Shown: one piece after another, positions 1-8,139 of the stretch
Position numbering within the stretch: the first letter of the stretch is position 1
Layout of the letters: every line of letters begins with the position of its first letter
Made by a program: the position numbers and the translations under genes
Assembly: GCA_019638455.1 (NCBI GenBank)
Contig: JAHBTU010000005.1
Location: forward strand, 403,054 to 467,053
Direction of reading: 5' to 3'
Source of the DNA: Saprospiraceae bacterium
Lineage (GTDB): Bacteria > Bacteroidota > Bacteroidia > Chitinophagales > Saprospiraceae
Length of the DNA: 64,000 nucleotides
The notes under the pieces: generated by a model
Seen by the model: the letters and a program-made list of their open reading frames with translations, nothing else
Told to the model about the DNA's origin: nothing
The model's database searches: none

Positions 1-1039
1 GCTGCTGCCATGCGCCATCCATCGAAAAGGCAAACAACACTCCTTTTTCATGCAGCAAGGCGGGTGTTTTGAATGGCTGGTCCACGTCCTCATCTTCTCG
101 GGAAGGCAGCCTTTGGGTGCGTCCCAATATCACGGGCACCTCACGGGCTTTCAAAAAATCGGCCACGAGCCATGCGTCGCTGGCACCCACCAAGACCGTG
201 CGCAAGCCATAGCTTTCCGCAAAGAGCACTGCCTCTTGAATCGTTTTGGCGTTGTCGGTATGCACGAAAAGATTCTGTTTCTTGTCCCAAAGGCCACGCA
301 TGGCCTCAAAACGCGGGTTTTTCACCGCGACGACGGGCGCTTGGGCGTATGCGCGGGCTTCGTCGAAGAATTGCCGAAGCGCGAGCACGTCTTTGTCGTA
401 TTGCTCGTTTTTTTTCATTTCGGGGCTGCCTGTCTGCCAACCCGACCAGCTGCGCAAAGCAGGCCAGTTGAGGTGGATGCCGTCGTCGGCGCGGTACGAT
501 GCGTCTTCCCAGTTCCAAGCGTCGAGCTGCACGACGGAGGAGGTGCCCGACACGGTGCCGCCCGTGGGAGACACTTGTGCGAGCAACACGCCATTGGAAC
601 GCACGGTGGGGGTCACTTCCGAATCGGTGTTGTAGGCGATAATGCTGCGCACGTTGGGGTTCAAGGCGCCCGTTTCAGAGAAATCCTGCGTCGGGCGGGC
701 GGCATCTATTTCCACGAGGCCGAGGCGAGTGTTGGGGGCGATGAAGCCGGGATAGACGTGCTTGCCTGCCGCGTCGTAGATTTTCCCATATTTCGTCCGG
801 TCAATGCGGATGGTGGTTGCGTCGGCCACCAAGGTCAATTTGCCGTTTTCAAAACCGATGGCGCTGTTTTCGATGACTTGCCCATTGCCGAGATGCGCAG
901 TGGCTCCCATGATAAGGATGGCCTCTTTTTGTGCCGGGGCTGGTGTGGGGACTTGGGCGAAAAGGGTGGCTCCCGTGAAAAAGGATAGGCTCAAAAGCGA
1001 ATAAAAGGGCAGTTTTTTCATCCGAATCAGATTTTTCAT
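1..1039 (-). CDS. Secreted amidohydrolase-family protein, 5' part only
   Basis: The reading frame is open on the minus strand from an ATG at 1039 (second ATG at 1021) and runs off the left edge, so about 346 N-terminal residues are visible. A hydrophobic signal peptide ends near LFAQ (residues 6-29). It is followed by an amidohydrolase-like N-terminal beta-domain (ILIMGATAHLGNGQVIENSA) and the bridge KHVYPGFIAPNTRLGL, where metal-dependent hydrolases usually have PG-x-ID-x-HxH. Here the HxH position reads APNT, so metal binding at this site looks lost, as in the secreted amidohydrolase-like proteins often found in pairs in Bacteroidota. The catalytic C-terminal half lies outside the window, so activity cannot be judged. 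A MITE lies 11 bp upstream of the first ATG and must form part of the leader or promoter. Confidence 0.75.
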   Translation of the reverse strand, partial: MKNLIRMKKLPFYSLLSLSFFTGATLFAQVPTPAPAQKEAILIMGATAHLGNGQVIENSAIGFENGKLTLVADATTIRIDRTKYGKIYDAAGKHVYPGFIAPNTRLGLVEIDAARPTQDFSETGALNPNVRSIIAYNTDSEVTPTVRSNGVLLAQVSPTGGTVSGTSSVVQLDAWNWEDASYRADDGIHLNWPALRSWSGWQTGSPEMKKNEQYDKDVLALRQFFDEARAYAQAPVVAVKNPRFEAMRGLWDKKQNLFVHTDNAKTIQEAVLFAESYGLRTVLVGASDAWLVADFLKAREVPVILGRTQRLPSREDEDVDQPFKTPALLHEKGVLFAFSMDGAWQQ

Positions 1040-1050
1040 AAAAACAATTG

Positions 1051-1119
1051 GGTAGTGTCAACCTATGAGTGATTTTCGATAAAGATGATTGATTTCATCA
1101 CTCGATATTTGGCACTACC
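1051..1119. mobile_element. 69-bp MITE with IS1-like terminal inverted repeats
   Basis: The ends are GGTAGTGTCAACCTATGAGT and, from the other side, GGTAGTGCCAAATATCGAGT, inverted repeats of about 23 bp that continue into GAT. They match the ends of the IS1-family element at 54044-54814 and of the 95-bp element at 61004-61098. The element is flanked by a perfect 8-bp direct repeat AACAATTG (1043-1050 and 1120-1127), the target-duplication size expected for IS1-type transposition. There is no coding capacity; most of the element can fold as one hairpin. Confidence 0.85.
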
Positions 1120-1317
1120 AACAATTGAAAGGAAGCAACAAGCGTCGTTGCGGCGCGTGAAGAAACGGGAAATGTGGGAAATGGAAACACGGTGCCCCCA
1201 AAAAATCGGTACTCCTGCCTGCGAGGAGCGCCGTAAACGGTTTTTGCCACCATTGCTTTGGCCTTTCGGCAAGGCAGATTCAAGTTTGACTTGACCATTT
1301 TCCAATTCAAAAAAAGC
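1120..1317. other. Intergenic stretch, no gene seen
   Basis: Short open frames here have no recognisable content. The only structure seen is a hyphenated palindrome, TCAAGT-TTG-ACTTGA, at 1280-1294, which might be a regulator site. Confidence 0.4.
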
Positions 1318-1425
1318 AAAAACTTAGGCAGAAGGCTGATTTCATCTCCATTTAAACAGTATGCAACCCAAAATCAAGTCTCACCGCCCTATACCTTCCG
1401 CCTTCTACCCTCTACCTAAGTTTTT
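1318..1425. repeat. 108-bp element bounded by AAAAACTTAGG inverted repeats
   Basis: It starts AAAAACTTAGGCAGAAGG and ends CCTAAGTTTTT, with a second inverted match inside (CAGAAGG against CCTTCTACC). The same AAAAACTTAGGCAG end occurs as a pair at 57817-57977. Two elements with the same ends but unrelated interiors suggest a family of short non-autonomous elements. No clear target duplication was found. Confidence 0.55.
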
Positions 1426-1460
1426 GCGTTTTTCCCGGCTTAATACTGGAACTTTGCCCC

Positions 1461-4400
1461 ATGCTCCCTCCTGAATTGGCACCACTTCTCTATCGGGAAC
1501 TCGAAAAAATCGCTGCCCGCACAGCATCGCGGGAGCAGGTGCTGGCGTTGGCCAATTTGTTGGAACGCATTTTTTTCGAGGCTACCCAACAGGAGCAAAT
1601 CGCGTTCAGCACCCTGTTTGCTCGCATCAGCTACGCCGGGCACAAGTTTCATTTTCAGGAAAACACGTTGCGCGGCGTCCATCATTTCCGCTTGGCTGCC
1701 AAGCGCGTGCGCAATGGCGGAGCGGCAAACGAGACGAGTGTCCGGTTGGGTTTGCACGCCGTGGCGGAATCCGTGTTGGTGCTGACGGGCGCAGCTATCC
1801 CCTCGGGTTTGGCGGAGCGATTGGGCGAAGCACCCCCGTCTTTTCAGGCAAGCGAAGCAGGAGGCGAACTGGCTTTTGCTGCGGTGCTTCGCGTCGTCGC
1901 GCTGGAAGACGATGCCGAACAAAACTGCCTCATCGCCACCGACGAGGAGCGGCCGGGGCAGTTCGTGCGCGTCCTGTACGGCTTGCCGGAACGCAACGAG
2001 CATTTCATGCCCACCATCCAAGTTGTCCGCAAGGTGTTCGGGTTCCCGGTGACGCTGAACCTGCTGGAAGTGGACATAGACGCGCAAGGCAATTACCGTC
2101 CGCGTGCTTTCGTGGTGGAGCCGGACTACCTCATGGACGTGTCGGCTATTGCCGAATGTTTCAAGGATACTGGCGCGGAACCATACGCCTATTTGGCAAA
2201 AAAATTCCTGCCGATGGAGCCGAACGAGCCGAAACTACTCGGCAACGTCGCCAACTTTTTCCTCGACCGACTGCTGAACGAACCCTCCGCCGAATGGGCA
2301 GCCACTTTCCGCGAGACCTTCCAACTCTACCCCTTTGTGTATGCGCCCATGAGCGATGCGGAGGTAAAATCCATATCGGGTAAAGCGCAAAAACATTTTT
2401 TAAACCTAAAAAACATGGCAGCCCAAGGCTTTGCCAAAGAGGGCATCGAGCCGGAGCACTGTTTTCTCGAACCTGCCTTTTTCAGCGAGCAGTACGGCAT
2501 TCAAGGCCGCCTTGACTTGTTTTACCGAACGGACGAAAAATCGGCCATCGTCGAACTGAAGAGTGGCACCCCTTTCAAACCCAACAGTTATGGCATACAG
2601 CGCAGTCATTTTACCCAAACCCTGCTTTATGATTTATTGGTGCGGTCAGTGTATGGCCGCTCTACTGACCCGGCCAAATATATCCTCTACTCCGGCGCGG
2701 ATTTGAATCACTTGCGCTTTGCGCCCACCGTGCCGCCGGAACAGTGGGAGGCGCTGCAAGTGCGCAACCAACTAGTGGCCATCGAGCGGCTTTTGACCAA
2801 GATAACCCCCGGCGATGAACAGGTGGCTGTGTTTGGTCGGCTGAGAGCCGCTCATGGCAAAGGGTTCACCGAGCGCGATTTTGCCCGTTTTGAGGCGGCC
2901 TACGCGGGGTTGTCTTTGTTGGAAAAAAAGTATTTCAACGCCTTTGCGGGTTTCATCGCGCGCGAGCATTGGTTGGCCAAAGTCGGCGAAGAGGGGGTGG
3001 ACGGCTCCAATGGCCACGCTGCCCTCTGGCGCAGCAGTTTTGAGGAAAAACAACTAGCTTTCAGCATTTTGAGCCATCTCGAAATGCTCGAAAACCACGC
3101 TGCCCAGCCCGAACCGTGCATCGTTTTTCGGAAAACGCCGCTCACCAATCCGCTGGCCAATTTCCGCGTTGGCGACATCGCGCTCCTCTATCCAGCCGTG
3201 GACTCGACTGACACCGTGTTGCATCACCAAGTCATCAAATGCACCATCATGGAGCTGGGCAAAGACCGCGTGACCGTGCAGCTGCGCTTCCGGCAGCACA
3301 ACCTCAAACCTTTCGAGACGGAGGGCTATTGGTGCCTGGAACCCGACATGATGGACACGGGCTTTGCCGCCATGTATCGGGGGTTGCTAGAATGGGCAGA
3401 GGCTGGCGCGGAGAAGCGGGGGCTGGTGCTGGGCATCCACCCCACCCCTCACTACTTCCTCCTCTGGGGGCCGCCCGGCACAGGCAAAACCTCCGTGATG
3501 CTGCGCGACCTCGCGGCCCAAGTGCTGAACGAGACCTCCGACAACTTGCTCCTGTTGGCCTACACCAATCGCGCAGTGGACGAAATCTGCGAGGCGCTCG
3601 ACAGCATCGGCGGCGACATTCGGCAGCAGTATCTGCGCATCGGGAACAAACACTCGACCGACGAGCGGTTTCGAGAGCAACTTTTGAGCGTGAAAATCGC
3701 GGAAGCAAAAAACCGCGCCGAACTTCGCGCCGTGCTCGATAGCCATCGGGTATTCGTCAGCACGGTGGCCTCTTTTGGCTCGAACGAGGGCTTGCTGAAA
3801 CTCAAAAAATTTCAGCGGCTTATCGTGGACGAGGCATCACAAATTTTGGAGCCTCAGCTGATAGGCTTGCTGACCCGCTTCGAACATTTCACCCTCATCG
3901 GCGACCACCGCCAATTGCCAGCTGTCACCACTCAACGGTCGGCGACCACCGTCGTGAAGGATGCGGACTTGAACAGTATTGGCCTTGCCGATTTGCGTGA
4001 TTCTTATTTTGAAAGGCTCTACCGGCGTTGTCAGGAGCAGGGCTGGCACTGGGCTTACGGCCAACTCGACCGTCAGGGACGTATGCATTCTGACATCATG
4101 GATTTCCCGAATCGGTATTTTTACGGGGGCCATTTGCTCACGCTCGACCAAGCCCCCGAACATCACCAGCACAAGCCGCTCCGTTACGATTGGCCCGCTG
4201 CAGGCCCCGCTTTTGAAAAAATTTTATTTGAAAAAAGGGTCGTTTTCCTGCCAGCCCAACCAGCAGAAAACTTGTCGAATCCCAAAACGAGCACCGTGGA
4301 AGCACAGTGGGTGGCGCAGCTGGTCGCCATGTTCAAAAATGTGTGGGCCGCCAACAGCAAGCCGTGGCATCCCGCAAAGTCCCTCGGCATCATCACCCCG

Positions 4401-4727
4401 TGGCGGGCGCAAATCGCTCAAATCCGCGAAAGCCTGTCCGCCGCCAACCTCGACCCCGACGAAATCACGATTGACACGGTGGAGCGTTATCAAGGCGGCG
4501 CTCGCGACATCATCATCGTTTCCACTTGCGTTCACTCCGAATTTCAGTTGGCAAGCCTCGTCAACCTCAGCGGAGAGGGCGTTGACCGCAAACTGAACGT
4601 CGCCCTCACACGCGCCCGCGAGCACCTTATTTTGATTGGAAACGAGGAGATTTTGAGAAAAGACCCGCGTTACAGGGCTTTTATCGAGCAATACAAAGTC
4701 GCTCTTCCATACCCCAACCCGACATAA
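1461..4727 (+). CDS. Dna2-like PD-(D/E)XK nuclease fused to an SF1B helicase
   Basis: A 1088-residue protein. Around residues 345-368 it has a RecB/Cas4-type PD-(D/E)XK nuclease signature: GRLDLFYR followed by AIVELKSG. The region around 560-630 resembles the beta-barrel insertion of Upf1/Dna2 helicases. SF1B motifs follow: Walker A GPPGTGKTS near 671, Walker B LIVDEASQ near 788, GDHRQLP (motif III) near 815, DTVERYQG (motif V) near 1004 and NVALTRARE (motif VI) near 1043. The order nuclease, then barrel, then DNA2/NAM7 helicase is that of Dna2-type enzymes that process 5' flaps or DNA ends. No obvious cysteine cluster for the Dna2 Fe-S site was noticed. It is followed after 18 bp by the Ig-like lipoprotein gene, so the two may be co-transcribed. 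A role in repair or replication is inferred; a defence role is possible but the neighbours do not support it. Confidence 0.85.
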   Translation: MLPPELAPLLYRELEKIAARTASREQVLALANLLERIFFEATQQEQIAFSTLFARISYAGHKFHFQENTLRGVHHFRLAAKRVRNGGAANETSVRLGLHAVAESVLVLTGAAIPSGLAERLGEAPPSFQASEAGGELAFAAVLRVVALEDDAEQNCLIATDEERPGQFVRVLYGLPERNEHFMPTIQVVRKVFGFPVTLNLLEVDIDAQGNYRPRAFVVEPDYLMDVSAIAECFKDTGAEPYAYLAKKFLPMEPNEPKLLGNVANFFLDRLLNEPSAEWAATFRETFQLYPFVYAPMSDAEVKSISGKAQKHFLNLKNMAAQGFAKEGIEPEHCFLEPAFFSEQYGIQGRLDLFYRTDEKSAIVELKSGTPFKPNSYGIQRSHFTQTLLYDLLVRSVYGRSTDPAKYILYSGADLNHLRFAPTVPPEQWEALQVRNQLVAIERLLTKITPGDEQVAVFGRLRAAHGKGFTERDFARFEAAYAGLSLLEKKYFNAFAGFIAREHWLAKVGEEGVDGSNGHAALWRSSFEEKQLAFSILSHLEMLENHAAQPEPCIVFRKTPLTNPLANFRVGDIALLYPAVDSTDTVLHHQVIKCTIMELGKDRVTVQLRFRQHNLKPFETEGYWCLEPDMMDTGFAAMYRGLLEWAEAGAEKRGLVLGIHPTPHYFLLWGPPGTGKTSVMLRDLAAQVLNETSDNLLLLAYTNRAVDEICEALDSIGGDIRQQYLRIGNKHSTDERFREQLLSVKIAEAKNRAELRAVLDSHRVFVSTVASFGSNEGLLKLKKFQRLIVDEASQILEPQLIGLLTRFEHFTLIGDHRQLPAVTTQRSATTVVKDADLNSIGLADLRDSYFERLYRRCQEQGWHWAYGQLDRQGRMHSDIMDFPNRYFYGGHLLTLDQAPEHHQHKPLRYDWPAAGPAFEKILFEKRVVFLPAQPAENLSNPKTSTVEAQWVAQLVAMFKNVWAANSKPWHPAKSLGIITPWRAQIAQIRESLSAANLDPDEITIDTVERYQGGARDIIIVSTCVHSEFQLASLVNLSGEGVDRKLNVALTRAREHLILIGNEEILRKDPRYRAFIEQYKVALPYPNPT

Positions 4728-4745
4728 CTTCGCCGCTTCAAACAC

Positions 4746-6443
4746 ATGAACTCGTTTCCTCGCAACTTTTTCTTTCGATTGCTTTGCAGCCCTGTGTTGC
4801 TTAGCCTGCTCTTTGCCTGCGCGAGGCAAGGCTCGCCCACCGGAGGCCCCAAAGACACAGACCCGCCGGAGGTGGTCGCGGAAGCCAGCACGCGCAATTT
4901 CAGCACCCGCTTTTCCGAGCGCCGCATCGAACTTGCTTTCAACGAGTGGGTGGTGCTGTCGGATGTAGGCACGCAAGTCGTCATTTCGCCGCCTTTGAAA
5001 AAACGCCCCGACATCACTTTGAAAGGCAAAAAGGTAATTGTGGAATTCTCGAAGGAAGACACCCTGCGCCCCAACACGACCTACACCATCAATTTCGGCA
5101 CGGCGGTCAAGGATTTTCATGAAAACAACCCAGCGAAGGATTTGCGGTTCGTGTTCTCCACGGGCGATTTTTTGGACAGCCTCTCTGCCAACGGTATCGT
5201 GGTGGATGCCTTTACGAGCGAGCCGCTCGAAAATATTTCGGTGATGCTCTACGATGATTTTACAGACAGTGTGGTGCGCAAGGAGAAACCCTACTATTTC
5301 GCCCGTACCGACAAAAGCGGCCAGTTTTCCATTCAAAACGTGAAGGAAGGCGTGTATAAAGTGGCTGCTATTGACGATAGTTCCGGGGATTTGAAATGGG
5401 ATGGCCAGAATGAGCGTATCGGATTTGCTGATAGCCTGCTGGCGCTGACGGACTCTGCCAACGCATCGCTGAGCATCAAACTTTTCAAAAATCAGCCGAC
5501 TTTTCGCCTTTTCGACAACAAAACCCTCCGCTTTGGCTTGGTGCAACTGATTTATACCGATTCGCCCGACGCGGTCGCCATTCGGCCTGAAACACCCGAT
5601 GTGCGCTACACCGTCGAGAAAGTGAAAGACACCCTTTTTGTTTGGTACGACATGAGCGCCCCCGCAGCATGGCAATTGATGGCCAACGACGACACGGTGC
5701 GAGTGCGCAACCTGTCGCGCGAAGATTTTTTAAAAAACCATGCGCTAGCCGAAGCGAGCGCACCTGCCGCCGCGAGCACCAGCCGACGACAAACCGCCCC
5801 GACCGCTCCCGCTCCAAGCGTCACAAAAACCGTCAGTCAGCACCCCACCAAACAAGCAACCATTTCCTTCAATTCAATCTTGGCCAGCGTGGACACCGCG
5901 CAATGGCTGATGCTGATTGACAGCACGCCCTTCTTCGATTTTTCCGCCCAACTCGACTCGACGCTGCCGCGAAATATCAATGTCCAAGTCGCTTGGGAGT
6001 TTGGCAAAACCTACACGCTCACCCTTTTGCCCGGTGCCGTCACGGACTTCTATGGGGTGCCCAATGCCGACACACTCGTTCGCATATTGAATGTTTACAC
6101 CGAAAAACAACTTGGCGGGCTGAACCTGACGGTGGAAAATTTGATTCCGGGCACCCAATATGTGCTGCAATTGCTGAACGGCACCGTGGTGGAGGAAGAG
6201 CGCGTTTTCGATACCGAGGGCACAGAGAAAAAACTGATATTCACCAACTTGGTGGCAGCCGCCTACACCGCCCGTCTCATCGAAGACCGCAACCGCAATG
6301 GCCGTTGGGACACGGGCGATTATTTTGCCCGCCGCCAGCCAGAGCCGATTTTTACCAAAAAACTCGACCCGCTCCGCGCCAATTGGGAAGTGGAGGCCTC
6401 CATGCAGGCAGGGGAGGAGACCAGGAGAAACAAGACCGAGTGA
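4746..6443 (+). CDS. Ig-like domain lipoprotein
   Basis: A 565-residue protein with a lipoprotein signal: a hydrophobic stretch and lipobox LLFACA near residues 20-25, followed by the common Bacteroidota mature start RQGSPTGGPKDTDPPEVV. Residues 35-135 form an SbsA/Big_5-type Ig-like domain (RRIELAFNEWVVLSD, TLRPNTTYTINFG). Around 155-225 there is a carboxypeptidase-regulatory-like fold (GIVVDAFTSEPLENISVMLY, GQFSIQNVKEGVYKV). The middle (330-365) is a low-complexity Ala/Thr/Pro linker, and a second beta-rich part ends with IEDRNRNGRWDTGDYF. Such proteins are common single-copy outer-membrane lipoproteins in this phylum with unknown function. The gene is convergent with the oxygenase gene downstream. 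Confidence 0.75.
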   Translation: MNSFPRNFFFRLLCSPVLLSLLFACARQGSPTGGPKDTDPPEVVAEASTRNFSTRFSERRIELAFNEWVVLSDVGTQVVISPPLKKRPDITLKGKKVIVEFSKEDTLRPNTTYTINFGTAVKDFHENNPAKDLRFVFSTGDFLDSLSANGIVVDAFTSEPLENISVMLYDDFTDSVVRKEKPYYFARTDKSGQFSIQNVKEGVYKVAAIDDSSGDLKWDGQNERIGFADSLLALTDSANASLSIKLFKNQPTFRLFDNKTLRFGLVQLIYTDSPDAVAIRPETPDVRYTVEKVKDTLFVWYDMSAPAAWQLMANDDTVRVRNLSREDFLKNHALAEASAPAAASTSRRQTAPTAPAPSVTKTVSQHPTKQATISFNSILASVDTAQWLMLIDSTPFFDFSAQLDSTLPRNINVQVAWEFGKTYTLTLLPGAVTDFYGVPNADTLVRILNVYTEKQLGGLNLTVENLIPGTQYVLQLLNGTVVEEERVFDTEGTEKKLIFTNLVAAAYTARLIEDRNRNGRWDTGDYFARRQPEPIFTKKLDPLRANWEVEASMQAGEETRRNKTE

Positions 6444-6492
6444 GGATGGCTCGCGTTTGCCTCGCGCAAGTCTTTCCTTTCCCGCAGCAAGC

Positions 6493-7446
6493 CTATTTTT
6501 TCAACCCAATCTCCCGCAGCCGCTCGTCCAGATACTCGCCAGCGGTGATGGGCGCGTAGTGTAGCGGGTTGTCGGCGGTGACGCAGGAGGGGAGGCAGGT
6601 CAAATCCATCGAACTGACCGGGTGCAGAAAGAATGGAATGCTCAGGCGCGGCAAATGCCACTCGGAGCGGGGCGGGTTCACCACGCGGTGGGTGGTGCTT
6701 TTCAGGTAGTCGTTGGTGAGCCGCTGAAGCATGTCGCCCACGTTGATGACGATTTCGTCGGCCTCGGGGAGGATGGGCACCCATTCATTTTCAGAGTTCA
6801 ATAGTTCCAAGCCGCCGGCACTCGCGCCCACGAGCAGCGTGATGAGGTTGATGTCCTCGTGTTGTTCGGCGCGGATGGCGCTGGCAGGCTCGTGCGTGAT
6901 AGGCGGGTAGTGGATGCTGCGAAGGATGGAGTTGCCGTGCGTGATTTGACGGGCGAAATAATCCTTGTCGAGGCCGAGGTGGGCAGCGATGGCTTCGAGC
7001 AGCAAGCCGCCTGCTTTTTCAAAAGCCTGATAGAGTTCGCGGCCCAGACGAGGAAAGTCGGGCGCCTCGGCCACCTGCACATTGTCGGGGTATTCCGATT
7101 TGAGCGGATGGTCGGCAGGCACTTCTTGGCCGATTTGGAAAAACTCTTTCAGATCGGCCACCTGCGACTGCTTGGCGTGTTCTTTTCCGAAAGAAGTGTA
7201 GCCGCGTTGGCCAGCCATGCCGGGTATCTCGTATTTTTTCTTCACAGCCTCTGGCAGGGCAAAAAAGGCTTTTGAGGCCTCGTAGAAGCGGTCAATCAAA
7301 TTTTTGGGAACGCCGTGGTTCACCACCGCCACAAAGCCTACTTCGTGAAAAGCCTTGCCAAGCGCGCGCACGAAGGCTTCTTTTTCGGCAGGGCTGCCGG
7401 AGGCAAATTTGGAGAGGTCAACAGTTGGGATGCCTTTTTCTTTCAT
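6493..7446 (-). CDS. 2-oxoglutarate/Fe(II) oxygenase, isopenicillin N synthase-like
   Basis: From the ATG at 7446 the protein is 317 residues; an ATG nine codons upstream adds only MTTSTHFFA. The N-terminus has the DIOX_N signature (IPTVDLSKF, GFVAVVNHGVP). The catalytic triad is H196xD198 (in EQHEDINLITLL) and H253 (STTHRVVNPP), with R267xS269 (RLSIPF) for 2-oxoglutarate. All metal and cosubstrate residues are present, so the enzyme should be active. The family hydroxylates, desaturates or cyclises small molecules; the substrate cannot be told from sequence, and there is no biosynthetic cluster around it. Confidence 0.85.
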   Translation of the reverse strand: MKEKGIPTVDLSKFASGSPAEKEAFVRALGKAFHEVGFVAVVNHGVPKNLIDRFYEASKAFFALPEAVKKKYEIPGMAGQRGYTSFGKEHAKQSQVADLKEFFQIGQEVPADHPLKSEYPDNVQVAEAPDFPRLGRELYQAFEKAGGLLLEAIAAHLGLDKDYFARQITHGNSILRSIHYPPITHEPASAIRAEQHEDINLITLLVGASAGGLELLNSENEWVPILPEADEIVINVGDMLQRLTNDYLKSTTHRVVNPPRSEWHLPRLSIPFFLHPVSSMDLTCLPSCVTADNPLHYAPITAGEYLDERLREIGLKK

Positions 7447-7494
7447 GGCAAAAAAATGTGTTGATGTGGTCAATAGAGCAACGGCAAAAACGCA

Positions 7495-8136
7495 TTACTG
7501 GCTCAATCGGTTGATTTCAAGTTGGATTTCTTGGATGACATCACGGTTGTAAATCTCTTTTCTGCCATCATTTTTGACCGAGTAGATGTAAAAAACCTTG
7601 CCGCCAAACACCTCCGTGAATTGTACATGGGTTCCTTGCTGAATCATTTTCTCTTTGAAAATTTCAGGCAGTTGGATAGAACCTCCGCTAACACTTATCG
7701 GCTTAATTTGAAGTCCGATGTATCTCTCCCCAACTTTAATGTAAAAGTCAACATCGAACAATCTGTCCCACTCGTCAGGAGCTGGTTCGATTTTTACGTT
7801 GAGTATTTTTTGCAATTGTCCGTAAACAGTTTCAATTTCAGTAACATAGCCATCGTAGGTTCTTTCAATCACAAGGTTTTCAATGTAGTCAACGCAGTCT
7901 TGTTCGGTTATGGTGGCAACTTCGGCATGAATCACCTCAGTGATTTTGACATAAAGCACTCTTCCCAAATTTTGGATATGGTCTTTGGAACGAACGTTTG
8001 AAAAATAATACTCCCGCCGTTCATCAACTGTTTTAGGAGCACATTTTCTAATTGATTCAGAAGTAGGGCCTACATTTCGTTTGAAATTAAGTTGAAAGCG
8101 ATTCATCGCGCTATTTAGTATCCATTCTTTCGCCAT
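7495..8136 (-). CDS. MjaI-family type II restriction endonuclease
   Basis: A 213-residue protein starting MAKEWILN, three bases after the stop of the adjacent methyltransferase and translated in the same direction. The sequence resembles the MjaI family as I know it: VGPTSESIR, YYFSNVRS, TEQDCVDYIENLVI, GYVTEIETVYGQL and EWDRLFDVDFYI...GLQIKP. The last pair would supply a PD-(D/E)XK-type centre, with D130 and the Q143-I-K145 segment as candidates. MjaI cuts CTAG; the same specificity is expected here but is inferred from family membership only. Base composition is more AT-rich than in the neighbours, which fits horizontal acquisition of an R-M module. Confidence 0.8.
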   Translation of the reverse strand: MAKEWILNSAMNRFQLNFKRNVGPTSESIRKCAPKTVDERREYYFSNVRSKDHIQNLGRVLYVKITEVIHAEVATITEQDCVDYIENLVIERTYDGYVTEIETVYGQLQKILNVKIEPAPDEWDRLFDVDFYIKVGERYIGLQIKPISVSGGSIQLPEIFKEKMIQQGTHVQFTEVFGGKVFYIYSVKNDGRKEIYNRDVIQEIQLEINRLSQ

Positions 8137-8139
8137 AAA

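Noticed and set aside
50..988. A long plus-strand open frame over the left edge
   Set aside because: The minus strand reads as a clear amidohydrolase with signal peptide; the plus frame has no recognisable domain and arises from codon bias on the other strand.
1461..6443. Nuclease-helicase plus lipoprotein as an anti-phage system
   Set aside because: The neighbours are ordinary housekeeping or surface genes; there is no effector or known defence partner, and the R-M pair is on the other strand and separated by the oxygenase gene.
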